From assembly GCA_013400155.1 (NCBI GenBank), contig VXBM01000279.1, forward strand, positions 800,319 through 864,318: a stretch of 64,000 nt of DNA, in the 5' to 3' direction. How positions within the stretch are numbered: the stretch's first letter is position 1; each line of letters opens with the position of its first letter. The notes under the pieces were generated by a model. It saw only the letters and a program-made list of their open reading frames with translations, was not told where the DNA came from and did not search any database. This DNA comes from Helopsaltes ochotensis (lineage: Eukaryota; Chordata; Aves; Passeriformes; Locustellidae). Made by a program: the position numbers and the translations under genes. This document shows, piece after piece, positions 11,241 through 22,776 of this stretch.

Positions 11241-12754
11241 GTATGTCTGACTTTCACACCAAAATTATTTATTCATGTGATATGTGTGTCCATGTGTGGT
11301 TGTTTACTGTCTATCAATTCTGAGTATCATACAGAATATGATATTAAAATATTAAAGGAAAATTGTCAAGTGTTTTCTGTAGGTTTAACTTAATGTAAGT
11401 ATATGTAAGCAAAAGAGAATACAAACTTCTAAATGACCTAGAGTTTCTTTTATTGCTATAAATCTAATTTAAATGCTCAATAAGCTTGCATGAGTTCTTA
11501 AAAAATGTTTCAAAGGGTAAATCATGTTTTATTCACTTCCTTAGCTTGTTTAGACTTGAATAAAAATGTTAATATGCCATGGTCGTGTACACTCTACAAA
11601 GTTGGGTATGGTATGATTGAGTTTAATAGGTAACAATTTTGTTTTAATAGCCATTGCAGAATTATTTCATCCTTTAAAAACTTGTATGTTGACTAAGGTA
11701 TAGATTTCTGTGAATAGTTAAGTACTGTGATCTGTTCCTGTTGCAAATGTTTGCTTGTCTTATTTGTTTGAGCTACTGGGGGAATTGGTCAAAAATTTTT
11801 ATTTATATTTTTTATGGTTTGATGTAAAAATTTCCTCCCAAATGGCCAGGTAAAATCTGCGGCTCTTTCTCTCTTGGAGATAATTTCTATTTTAGCAATT
11901 CTCCAGAACTTAGTTTAATATTCAAAGAGTAATTTTGTCCTCAAACATTTTTGCAAGTTAGCTACCCATTTTATTCGTAGTGAGACTGCAGAGTTTCTCT
12001 GTGCAGTTCATATGTTCCCATTGCATTCAAGTGTAGGAAGAGAACAAATACCACAGCTGCATTTTTTTTATTTGCTAGCAAGTTGAAATAATTTTGAAGT
12101 AGATGAGAAAAAAGGCACAGTTTCTTTAAGGGAGAAAACTGGTAAAATAAGTTACTATGTTTTGCCTTTGGGCTTGGTAAAATGGTGATTCTCCCTTGTT
12201 TTCAAAGGATCTTTCAATATTTTAACCAAAGCAGTGGTGGAGGCGAAGGCAGTATTTCAAGAAGTTGTTCCAGGAAGCTGTTCAGTACGGTTTTGTTACA
12301 CATGCTTATGTGAACAGCTTTTTTTCTTCCCCCTAGTGCAGATGCTTCTTTTCCTTTCTGGTTCTCTTTAAGTCTTAGGAAAAGCAGTTATAAACCCAAG
12401 AAGTGCCACCTTGTCTTTCATGTACTGTGCTGTCCTCTGACCTTTCTGCCAAAGCTTTGAATGTCTGTCTGCTTCCATCTGTTGTAAGTGACTATTATGG
12501 TTCAAAAGTGCACAGTTCTTTACAGCCTGATAACAAAACATTTTTATATGGGGTCCTTTCATAATCCACAGAAGTAAACAAGTTGGCTGCTTGTAAAACA
12601 CAGCGGGATTTTTATTTTTATTTCTATTGTGTTAGTAAAGCTATCCCTTCTTCTAAGTAAAAGTTTTCACTAACTAATAATTTCTCTTTTTTCCCCTCTT
12701 CACGTGCCTTCAAACTTGCATTTTTGTTGTGCTTTCATTTTCCACTGTGCACAG
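11241..12754 (+). other. EPB41L2: EPB41L2 intron
   Basis: About 1.5 kb of AT-rich intron. No repeat family recognised. The open frame on the minus strand at 12,368-12,601 has no support. Confidence 0.8.
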
Positions 12755-12769
12755 AATTTTTTTCTTCAG

Positions 12770-13402
12770 CTCACTCACGTACACCCATCATCACTGCCCA
12801 TCCATTCTGTGTCATCCCATCTCACATACTTGTCACCTGTCCCTGAGATTGACATGCTTTCAGATATTTCAGAGGAAGATCCCTTTGAAGAGCCCCTCCT
12901 TACCATTCCAGACATTTCAGAGTGCAATTCCATGGAACAAACATCAGATCATAATAAAACCAGAACAGCTTCACCAATTAATACCTTTGAATCTATGAGA
13001 CCCCTAGCTAGTCAAGGCTCCCCTGCTGTTGAGGGAAGAATCCATACAAATGACTACAAAAGCACTGAGTTGTGCGTCTCATTCAGCTTCTTCAGATGCT
13101 TTTCTTTTAGTTTTCGTTCGCTGCTTGATGAGGATGGCTATATTACTTTTCCTAGCCTTCCTGATGTTTGCATTTCTTTCCTCCCACCTGGCCTTCAGCA
13201 CTATATTCCTATTACCTCTCCTTCCTTCATCCCCTCTTTTCTCCTTGTCTTTGTCTTGCTTCTGTCTGCTTTCCAATCTATTCCTTTTTCACTCACATTT
13301 TCCCTTCCTCTCGCTCTGTCTCTCTGCTACCTGGAGCCTAAGGTGACTTCCTTTAGTAGTTCTAATGGCAGTGACCTGAATGACAAAGCAGAGGAAGAGG
13401 AG
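12770..13402 (+). CDS. EPB41L2: EPB41L2 alternative exon with long hydrophobic segment
   Basis: 633 bp, 211 codons, no stop, phase 0 at both ends, so it can be included or skipped in frame between the U2 and SAB exons. The first ~100 residues are Ser/Pro-rich with an acidic patch (MLSDISEEDPFEEPLL). The second half reads RSLLDEDGYITFPSLP, then a hydrophobic run over roughly 40 residues (SFLLVFVLLLSAF, SIPFSLTFSLPLALSLCYLE) ending EPKVTSFSSSNGSDLNDKAE. Paralogues 4.1B and 4.1N carry a homologous segment (SLLDDDGYLSF ... FPLALCLCYLEPK), so this is a real, conserved exon rather than chance. Acceptor TTTCTTCAG; an in-frame acceptor 15 nt upstream (CACAG at 12,750-12,754) is possible. Donor GAG/GTGTGT. 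Probably tissue-specific; whether the hydrophobic part spans a membrane is inference. Confidence 0.82.
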
Positions 13403-15605
13403 GTGTGTAATTTTGCTGCTTAAATGTTTACACTTGCATTTATGCTTGTCCTCACAAGGCTGGCTCAGTTTTGCACACTTCCTAGTTTAGAGGTGTGTCT
13501 GGGTACATGCCTATAAATACATCTATAAATACAAAAATACACGTGTATATCTGTATCTTCTTAGCATTTCTCATTTGTGAAAAATTGCCATTGTGGGATT
13601 TTTAGTCAATAGATAGCTCATGGTTTTTCTGCCTAATTTCCTACAGCATGCATAATCTCATTGAATTCCACAGATACTGAGCTGCAGGTGGACTTGCATT
13701 GTAGTTCAAAATGTTAACAAGCACATAAATCTGAATAATGAAAGTGCTCTGTGTAACAATAGATAAGCTATTTAATACTATTTGCAAGTTCTATTTGCAC
13801 TGTCAATTTGTTTTAAGATGCCTGTCTCCTGCATGCATTGATTGGAATGCACATCTCTGAAGTTCTGTTTAGATCTGAAAAATTCCTATAAGCTGAATTC
13901 AGTAAACTTCAAATACTTTAAAATCAGTGTTTTGTTATTTCATATTTCAGATGTTTCAGCTCTACAAGGGTGTGTGCAAAGCTGAGTCTGTCCAAGGCAC
14001 TTTTTCTTTTTTTACATGCTTTGATTAATCTCTAGCAGCAGTTGAGACTGATTTCATTCATTAGCTGGGATTGCAGGTTATGTCAGACTGCATCACTGAA
14101 GTCTGAGCATTCTTTGGAATACACTGCTAAAATGTACGCAAGCCTCAGTCACACCAGTATGTTGCTCTGATCATCTGGAGTGGCTGACAACCTGCCTCCT
14201 TTCCTTATGTCTGCTGCACATGTTACAGCAATACCACTAGAAAAAGGTCTTCTATTTTGATCCTTAAAGAAAATATTAAACCAATTATTATAGAATCAAA
14301 GTGGTGGAGTACTTGTTTAATGTTACTTTTAACAAAGTTTGCTAAACCGATCTACATATTAAAGACATGCTCAATATGACACGATGTCATTACAATAGCA
14401 GTGTAAGTATAAAATAATGAAAAACATGGCTTTAAGTTTTACTCCATTTTTCTGTAGCCTAATTCAATCAATAATTTGTAGCATAGTTACAGAAAATAGA
14501 ACCCCAGATAAGTCAGAAATTAATAAAAATGTTATATTTACCACATCTTACACACAGAATCCAAAATGGAACAGTATGAGCAGTAAAAAAATCAGTCTTC
14601 AAATTTATGGACTTGCACATTGTTGACTTGGAAATGCATCTTTTCCTAAGATTACCAGTTAATATTTGTACTTGTGGAAAGATAACCGGGAAGTGGTTCA
14701 CTTTTTAAAGAATGCTGTTCCTTCCTTAAGGCATTCAGAATACTTGGAAATGAGATATGAAGATTAGCTGCAGAAAATTACTAACAGAATGAACTGCAGT
14801 TTAAAAATAAATATGTTCACTTAACAAGGGGTGGGTGTGTAAATAGTTCATCCCAAGACCACAACATTTCTAAAATTTAAGTTTGTTCCTGTTCCTAAAG
14901 TTTGTAAATACAGTGTTTAAGTGTTTGACTTGAACCCCAAACTCTTTTCCCAAAAGAGCTCCTGGATTAGATTCCATTTTCTCATCAATTTGTTGCAGAA
15001 TTTAAGTCGCTTACCATAAAAATTATGCATATCATTTTTCTTTGTTACTCATTCTTGAATTTTCACCTGGGAAACAATAAAAAGTGCAGCAAGAAAGGGA
15101 CACAGTGTGAAACTTCCATTTTTCATGCCACTTATGCCAAAAATTACTTCAGCCATTCTACAACAATGTAGGTGCAAGAAGACCCAAGTCGCTTAATTTC
15201 AACATCTGGGGCCGAAAAAAGTAAAGGTCTGTAAAATCAAGCACACTTTGCAGCATTTACAAAGAGATGAAGCTTCTGTGTTAGTCTGTAAGCCAATGTT
15301 AACACTTCCTTTTCTTGATGATTTGTCGTGCGCTCACGCAGGTGGAATACGAAGAGGAAGAAGCACAGCAGAAGGTGCTTGGTTGTTCTTTTACAATTGA
15401 ACCTGGCTGTGGCTGCCTGCCTTGTTAGCACCCTAAATTTTCTGTGGGTTTTGTCTGAATAGTGCCTTTTCACCTCATCATTTTATTTCCTTTATTTAAC
15501 TGTCTGATTGTAAGGGTCCTTTTTTATTTACTTGCTGGTCCATTTTATGTTCTTTATGTTTTGTTTTGTTTTTGTTTTTTTCCTTTATGTGGCTCAATTT
15601 CACAG
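13403..15605 (+). other. EPB41L2: EPB41L2 intron
   Basis: About 2.2 kb. One TGCATG motif at 13,830-13,835 and a 33-bp exon candidate at 15,342-15,374 (listed separately). Otherwise AT-rich with nothing recognised. Confidence 0.75.
15342..15374 (+). CDS. Candidate EPB41L2 33-bp microexon (VEYEEEEAQQK)
   Basis: Between acceptor CTCACGCAG and donor CAGAAG/GTGCTT sits an 11-codon stretch, VEYEEEEAQQK, phase 0 at both ends. It would join either the large alternative exon, which also ends in acidic residues (AEEEE), or the U2 exon to the SAB exon without a frameshift. The pyrimidine tract (TTTCTTGATGATTTGTCG) and donor are mediocre and I do not recall this peptide in human 4.1G. Candidate only. 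Confidence 0.35.
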
Positions 15606-15668
15606 ATCAGTTCCTTGAGAGTAGACGGGGAAAATATTTATGTCAGACATAGCAATTTAATGTTGGAG
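15606..15668 (+). CDS. EPB41L2: EPB41L2 exon: SAB region first half (4.1R exon 16 counterpart)
   Basis: 63 bp, 21 codons, phase 0-0: ISSLRVDGENIYVRHSNLML plus Glu. It matches the 21-residue exon 16 of 4.1R (..LDGENIYIRHSNLMLE), which in red-cell precursors is switched on to give high-affinity spectrin-actin binding. Acceptor TTTCACAG after a long T-rich tract; donor GAG/GTTTGT is weak, typical of a regulated exon. Four TGCATG motifs follow within 135 nt (see regulatory entry). It is present in the human 4.1G protein as I recall it, so inclusion is likely in many tissues. Confidence 0.95.
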
Positions 15669-15717
15669 GTTTGTATGTAATACAAAAAGTATTCTCCATT
15701 CTCACGGGCTGCCAAGC

Positions 15718-15802
15718 TGCATGGGATGGGAGGTCACCTGCAGGCTGTTACGGACACACTGCATGAAGTGCATGGGGAAAACCAGCTTGGAAATGTTGCA
15801 TG
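15718..15802 (+). promoter_or_regulatory. Cluster of four TGCATG (RBFOX) motifs
   Basis: TGCATG occurs at 15,718-15,723, 15,760-15,765, 15,769-15,774 and 15,797-15,802, starting 50 nt past the donor of the 63-bp SAB exon. UGCAUG is the binding site of RBFOX proteins, which enhance exons lying upstream of it. Repeated UGCAUG downstream of exon 16 is an established control element in the paralogue 4.1R. Four hexamers in 85 nt is far above the chance rate of one per about 4 kb. Confidence 0.8.
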
Positions 15803-17807
15803 TTACCATTCTAGTTTCTGGGTTTAAAAAAACAAACAAACAAATGCAAAATACCCACAACCAACCCTCAGCTTGAACATTGAATGTAAATTTGTGTATT
15901 TTTGCTAAATGTTTTCAAGGTGGCAACTGGGAATAATAGCCCTATTTAGATAGAGCAGACACATGGGTGCAATTCATAATTCTAAATGGAATGAGTTTTT
16001 TGTACATTACACCTCAATGTTTGCATCTTCTGTTGAGTAGTTTCCAGCTTTTGCAAGTTTAATCAACCTTCCTCAAATACGTTAGCTGAATAGATAGAGT
16101 TTGTAAGGGACAAACATTAGAAGTATAGAAAACTAATTCTGGTTCTGACACTAGTTTTAGGAACATTGAGAAATGATGCAAGGATCAGATATTCAAAGGA
16201 ATGTTTGGATATCTTTTGAAATATTTGCTTTATTTTTTCCTTTTCAAGTGGAAGTAAATTTTGCTTCTTGAAGGTTGGTTTTCATTGCAGCAAACAGCAA
16301 AAAGGTTTGCATAATTATGTTCATGTGTAGTGCATTGTCACTGAAGTAGATATTTTTATTATATGAATTTTCATATAGATTATTAATCTCAATTATTTCA
16401 TCAGAGACTGTCTGTAGTTATTATCAGTATCATTTAACTTGTGGTTAATAACTTAAGCTAATAACTGAAGATGTTTTAAAAAAATCCTACTGCTGTCTTT
16501 ATTTTATTCATCCAGATGGGGCTATAAATAATTCCCTTTGTCACAAAAACAGTTTTTTTAAAAATCCTTGGTTTTGTTCAGTAATAAGGAGATGTGTGGA
16601 TCGCAGTAACCCAACTAATGTTTTATGGCTTTTTTGCAGCTTTTGATCACTATTGAAACTTTGCTTGTGTATAACTTACTGGAGCACTGAAACTGTGTAT
16701 TGCATAACTGTGCTTTGATCAAGTCCAAGAAATGTGCCTTGTGTCAAGCCAAGACAGGTCTTAAAATAATAGTGGGATTGTTATGAACTTCACTTGTATA
16801 ATAGAATGCCTTTGGCATAAGACTTTACTTCACTCAGGAAATACAAACTTTAGGGGGACATATTTAGTGTCTCATTTGTTAGTCCAGGATGAAAAGTGGT
16901 CCTGTGACAATACAAACCTACTGAGTTGCCAGAAGGAGAAGGGTTCAAATGTTCAAAATGCATGCAGGCTTATCCACAAGGTTAGGAAATAGATGTGTAG
17001 CACCAGACACTTACTGGGGCTGAACATGCAACTGAAAAGAAATTAGAAACTAATGAGTTTGGGTTGTGGGTTTTTCATGACTTAATGTGAAGCATCTTCA
17101 CTTTGTGATCACTGACAACAAAAATCCTAACCTAAATGGTAGATTTCAAAACATTCTGCTAAAAAGTGTTTAAAATCCTTGTAAAAAATCCAGATTCTTT
17201 ACCTACATAGTAATTTCTGATTACATTCTTTTGACAAAACTTCCATAATAACTATGTCTCTATTGATAATATTTCATTTCAATCTTCAGTCTTTTAGTTC
17301 TTTACTAAAAATGGATCTGAGGCTTAAACTTGAGTATAACTATAGAATGCTACTAAAAATATTCTTGGTTTAGAGTGAGCATCAGCAACATGGGATTTTC
17401 TTGAGACCTGGAATGCTGGAAGAAGGACAAATTGTGAAGGCAGGATGAAATCTGCTTTTCCCACCAAATCCCAGCCATTGTATTTAGAACACAATGAATT
17501 CCCAAGAAAGCTGAGCATATATTTTTTTGTCTGGTTACTAGAGCAGTTACATTTTGGCATAGCTCCTACCTCTGCCCTGTAGCTGGTACAAAGTGAAAGA
17601 ATACCTTGTAGTTATTTGATCCAAGGTGCTGCAGTTTGGCCTCAATGGTCATGACAAAATCTAAATTGGTATTCACTCTGGGGTGTATCCTTTGGCACTG
17701 GTCTATGGAGGAACAATTTAGATCATTTTTTTGGTACTGGCATGCACAAACACTTGTCTGTCTGCTGTCAGGTTCTTAAAAGTAGAATTGGCAGGTAACA
17801 GGTTTTA

Positions 17808-17890
17808 GGTCTGCCTGAGAGGCACAATGAGTTGTCCCTCTGAAGCTAAGCAGGTGTTGGACGCTTGTATATTTGGCCTTGTAGTATTGT
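17808..17890 (+). mobile_element. Candidate 5S-rRNA-derived SINE head (SINE3/AmnSINE-like)
   Basis: GTCTGCCTGAGAGGC then CCCTCTGAAGCTAAGCAGGT and GTTGGACGCTTGTATATTTGG. The core resembles the 5S rRNA internal promoter (..TCGGAAGCTAAGCAGG..GGCC..). Ancient amniote SINEs such as AmnSINE1 have a 5S-like head. I do not see a clear Deu-type body or tail, so this is a short, decayed match. Confidence 0.4.
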
Positions 17891-18396
17891 GTTCACAGAT
17901 GTAAGTATTTTTCATGGAGCTTATAATAGCAAGAAAGATGCTTTTTTGTGCTCCTTGGGTTAAACTATTCTTTCTTACAGCTACCCTTGGTTATGTTAGC
18001 TGTGCAGTATCCTGAAACATTTGCTTCTATGCTTACAAATTTTAGGTGAAAGCAAACAGCTCCTGGAAATGATTATTGTTTCAAAGGGCTAGTAGTGTCA
18101 TGTTTTGGATGAAAGTAGCTCTTTGCTAAATAACCATATACAGCATTATTTTCCTTTGCTTTAAAATATGGAAGAAACAATATATGAGTAAGACCTTTAC
18201 TACAAAAACAAAACCAGAAAATCTTGGCCCCTTATAGCCTTAAACATTTTTATTTTGAGGTACTCTAAAGAAGGTCACCATTTCAAACACAAGGCACTTT
18301 TCTGGGTTTGGTTGCTTCTATTTTTTTTTTTTTCCAGTTAAGTTTGCTTTTGTTGTCGTGTTTTGTCCTACTTTGTTTTATGTTGTGGGTTGCTAG

Positions 18397-18543
18397 GACC
18401 TGGATAAGACCCAGGACGACTTACTGAAACACCAGGCTAGCATTAGTGAGCTCAAGCGCAATTTCATGGAATCCACACCCGAACCACGCCCAAATGAGTG
18501 GGAAAAGCGGCGTATCACACCTCTGTCCCTACAGACACAAGGG
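18397..18543 (+). CDS. EPB41L2: EPB41L2 exon: SAB region second half
   Basis: 147 bp, 49 codons, phase 0-0: DLDKTQDDLLKHQASISELK, RNFMESTPEPRPNEWEKRR, ITPLSLQTQG. With the 63-bp exon this forms the spectrin-actin-binding region; HQASISELKRNFMESTPEPRPNEWEKR is conserved in 4.1R and 4.1B, while RRITPLSLQTQG is specific to 4.1G. Likely helical through LKRNFME. Acceptor GTTGCTAG, donor CAAGGG/GTATGT. One TGCATG follows at 18,567-18,572, 24 nt after the exon. Confidence 0.97.
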
Positions 18544-21500
18544 GTATGTCACTGCACACACCTGTCTGCATGCCTTTCCATACAACCCTCTATGTCATAC
18601 AGCAAATACAGTTTGTCCTTCAGGTTAACACTTTATTTATCTGATATAATATTTGTTTACACTAAGTATACATTAACATTTTACCATTACTATTGGACCT
18701 GGCTTTAAATAGTGGGTGGAATTTTATTCTTCTACATGAACAACTGAATTAGAAGAGAACAGAAGTGATGGCAGCATTTTCTTGTATGTTAAGGACATCT
18801 TAAATTTCACTCTGATTTACACAGATTGATAGAGATAATTTTTCAGTGACAGTAGAACTTTTCCTTCCTTTTCTATATCTTTATCTCTTCATAGACAGCT
18901 TGTGCGTAAATACACAGTCCATGTTTTGTTTCAGAAGGACTTTATGTGATCAGTTAATTTACAGTGTTGACTTGGGAACACATTTGATGTAGTTGTTAAA
19001 ATTTACCTACCCTAATCTTTAGAAGTCTGTAAAATGAATTTATCTGCCTCTCTCTACCTCTTCTTTCTGACTGAACCTTGAAACCGTATGGAATACAGTT
19101 GTCTGCAAATATTACCCTCAATGCCTGTAGCAAGAAACCTACCCAAATTTCTCATGCTGTTGTGAAACTTTTAGTTCTATTGGGATATTAGCTCTTTCAT
19201 ATAGTAGACGAGTAGATCAGTCTTTTAAAGCAATCAGTTTGTTGTATTGTTGTCCTTGTCTATCACCATGGTTCCCACCCTTCCTTCCTTAAATGTATTG
19301 TTGTCCTATCCCCTTAAATTCTTCAGATTTTTTAGTCCGCATAAAAGTGAGCTTTCGATTAAGCAGGCCTGATGCTACAAAATCATTTTTGATCATAGGA
19401 CATTATTTCATTAAGATCTGTAAGTGAACCATGAGTATGTGCATACAGAGAACACAGCAACTAACTATGGATCACTTATTTATTTTGTTAATTTGTGGTC
19501 ACTGCCAAGAAATTCCTCAAATTTCTGAGTAGTACCTTAATATTTCTGTGTACAGTGATATATGCACAGGAATAATTGTTGGTCATATTTTCAAACATTC
19601 ATGGCACTGATTCATTTAATAACTATAAATATATATTTTGGTTCAAAGAGACATTTATGTTAAAGTGTAACTTAATTTTTATTATGTGGTTGTGTGTATT
19701 TTTTGTGTTGATTTCTTTCTCTTGAAGTTGAGGCCCCTGCAAGTTTGGTTTGGTTTTTCTGGTGGTTTGGTTTGTGATTTTTTTTTACTCATTTAGTATG
19801 TTCTGTCACTTCCAGATGATTTGGTTTTATGTTTATGTATAGTGTATGTCTGTCTCACTGCTTGTTGATTTACACTGGTTTTATAAAATGAAAACCAAAT
19901 AGAAAAAAGGAGACCACATTTTCCAAGTGAAAACACTGCCTGGGAAGGAGAAACAATGGATTGCAATGCCATGGATTGCAGGAGCAAAACCAGAGGAAAC
20001 CAATAAGGTGGCTGCCCTGAAACCTGCTGCTTTTTTGCTGTATCTGCTTTGGGCTAGCTTGGTGGCTTGGGCACTTCTTTCTCTCTTATTTTTTTTTCCT
20101 TCGTGGAAATATCTTTTTAAAGGCAATACTGAAAGGAGAATGTTGAGTTGTAAACCAGGATCTCTGTGTATATGTGTATAGACTCATATATGAATGCCAG
20201 CAATGTTTTGCTTAAATATCAAAATAACCATGAAGTTCTGAATGGCCACTGAAAAGAAACCCAGTTTTTCACTGGAAAATTACTGTATTTGATGTGACTA
20301 GGATGATAGCAAAACGTATTTTCATTCTAAGGAAATAATTACTTGCAGTTATTGACACTTCACACAAGAACTTTTGCTTTGTGTGTTCACTATGTAATCA
20401 TTATTCAAATCAATAATGCTGTATTAGCAGCTTCATTTCAAAAGCAACCTGTTCTGAATACCTCTGTACTTCTGTACCTCTTTTTTCATTAAGGAAAAGA
20501 GGGAGGTTTTGTTCCTGATAACATCTATGCAATGAAAAGCATGCTAACCAGTGGGACTAGCAGCAGTGTGATAGTGATGATGAGTAGCAATTGTGGTGGT
20601 GGTTTTTTCCATCACTTTTGGACTATTAGTGTGGAGCTGGCAGTCCTATTTCATATATAACATATAAATATGACATTTGGGGAACTGTTTTTCCATCCTG
20701 AATTATTTGTTGATGGATGCCTGTTGATCCATGCCTGTCCTTTAGGATAGCTGAATAATAGATGAGAATAAGCCAAGGATACCACTGCTAATATTCTTTT
20801 TCTTCTTTTGCTTCAGCGAAAATGCTTACAGATAATTTACTGTGTCCTAGAAATGTTATTTTGGGTACATCTCATTTGTGTCACTATACTTCTAGATCCA
20901 CCATACTCTTGCAAGTGCACAGCATCTGTGACTTAATTAAACAAAAACTGACACATAGATATATATGTTGCAAATAGGGGAAATATTTCTATTTTACAGA
21001 TACCCACAATATTTTTTTTCTTTAACCCATCCCTCATGGCTTGTAAACAGTATTTCATTACATTTAGAGTGTATGACTGTACCAAAAGAATTTGCCAGGT
21101 ATTTAAACAGTCTGATACAAAATTGATGAAGTCTATCTACACGTTTAATCCATTTTTACTAAACCCTCCAGGGAACGGGGGTTACATTATAAAATAAATT
21201 GTGTGACTGAGTTTTTTGGGTTTTTTTAAAGACTGGAAGACCCAACATTTTGAAGGTGGGAAAATGCTAAAATATGGGTGGTATGTGCCTGTCTTTAATT
21301 ATATATATGAGGGGGAGCAGGGATAGAGAGAGATGCACTGAGTCTGACCACCTACTACATAAAGATTTTGGTTTTCCCCTGCCTTTTTTTTTTTTTTTTC
21401 TCTCTCTCTCTCTCTGCTTCGAGCAATCAGAAAACAAGGTACCAGAGTAGTACTATGAAAGGAGGATCATGAACATTTTTTGCCTTTTGATGTAATCTGT

Positions 21501-22091
21501 TAATAGATGAGTGTTTCTTGGGTGGAGTAAACTAGGGAAAGAAAGTAGGGGTAGGGAACACATTGCCCTAATGGATATTCAGTGTTGCATGAAGGCAGAT
21601 TTAATAACTTGCATTCCTGTTAACTCCTCCTAGCCACCATTGAAATAAACCTTGAATTTTAGTGTAGGGAGGGGAAAAAAAAAAAACCAAACCAAAAACC
21701 CAAGAAGTTAGGGGTTCTTTTTCTTTTTCCTTCTCTGTTCTTCTGCATGCCATACACATTGTAGTGTCTGTACAGTAGCATGGTGTAACCTCTGTCAGCT
21801 CATACTCTACATCACTGCTCACACGGTGAGTCCCCACGGCTGCAGTTGTGTGCATGGCACCTTGGCTTTCCTCTGGCGCCTGCTTCTGGCATGATTCTGT
21901 GTAGTGCCCTTCAGGAAGGCTGAAATGTATCTCATGGAATGTTGTCAACATCTGTTTTACGTCCGTGTTATGTATTTGTCCACCGTTGGCTTTTTATTTT
22001 AACCACTTTTACTTCTAACTTCTAACCAGAGCTTGTGGAATGAAATCTGGAATAAAGGATTGTAGCCTTTTCAGAGGCTTGTACCCACGTG

Positions 22092-22180
22092 AACTTTAAA
22101 AGTTTGCTTAACCATACAGATTTATAGCCCTATTTTCTGCAGGGCTATAAATCTGTATGGTTAAGCAAACTTTGAAAGTT
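22092..22180. repeat. 40-bp near-perfect inverted repeat (hairpin)
   Basis: Arms 22,092-22,131 and 22,141-22,180 are reverse complements at 39 of 40 positions, with an uninterrupted 33-bp inner stem and a 9-nt loop (ATTTTCTGC). The arms contain AGTTTGCTTAACCATACAG / CTGTATGGTTAAGCAAACT. It can be a replication template-switch scar, a foldback element or a transcribed hairpin. Confidence 0.95.
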
Positions 22181-22776
22181 ATGAATATAACTTATGCTTT
22201 AAACCAATGTGTCACCTTTTATGTATGTTTGAAAAATACAAGTTTTCCCACTAAAATGGGAAAGGCTTTTTGAAAACAGATTTTTAATGGACATGAATTT
22301 GCTTAGGATATTTTAAGTATTTTACATATATATATAACATTTATTATTAAAAATTAAGAAACATTTTAACATTTCAGCACTATGGGTATGTATTCTAAGC
22401 AAATATATCTGACAGCCCTAGAGCTCTGATCCAGCTGGGCTGTAGAAGGTGTCAAAAATGGATTTTTAAAAGGGGAAAAAAGCCCAAAATCCCCACTGTA
22501 AATACGGAGTTACCAGCTAAGTAAACCGTGCTGTTTGGGCAATCCGTGTAGATGTCGATGTGCCAATGTCGATGTTCCCACGGTGTGTTGTTGTCCGTGG
22601 TGCAGCCGCTGTCCCGGCGCACGGCTGTGCTGTGTCCCCCTGTGCTGCCCCCTGCCCCTGCCGAGCCCTTGCCCGTGTCACGTCTCTCTCTTGCCAAACC
22701 TCTCCCCCATTGTAGGTGGCTGCCGCTCCGTCCGCCGCTGTCTAATTCTTTCCTTTCCCTTCTCTGACCCGTCTAG

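Larger units (their letters stand above)
15669..18396 (+). other. EPB41L2: EPB41L2 intron
   Basis: About 2.7 kb. It opens with the TGCATG cluster (15,718-15,802), then an A/AAAC-rich run near 15,827-15,845, and a 5S-rRNA-like SINE candidate near 17,808-17,890. No additional exon supported. Confidence 0.75.

Noticed and set aside
13087..13402. Separate short hydrophobic exon starting at 13,087, 13,096 or 13,111
   Set aside because: All three internal acceptors would need an upstream exon ending two bases into a codon, which the U2 exon does not provide; one long phase 0-0 exon is simpler.
21601..21951. 116-codon open frame on the minus strand with a Cys-containing stretch (TPCYCTDTTMCMACRR)
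   Set aside because: No ATG start is established, no splice context or known domain, and a plus-strand GTGAGT donor-like site in the middle leads to no in-frame exon with a credible acceptor.
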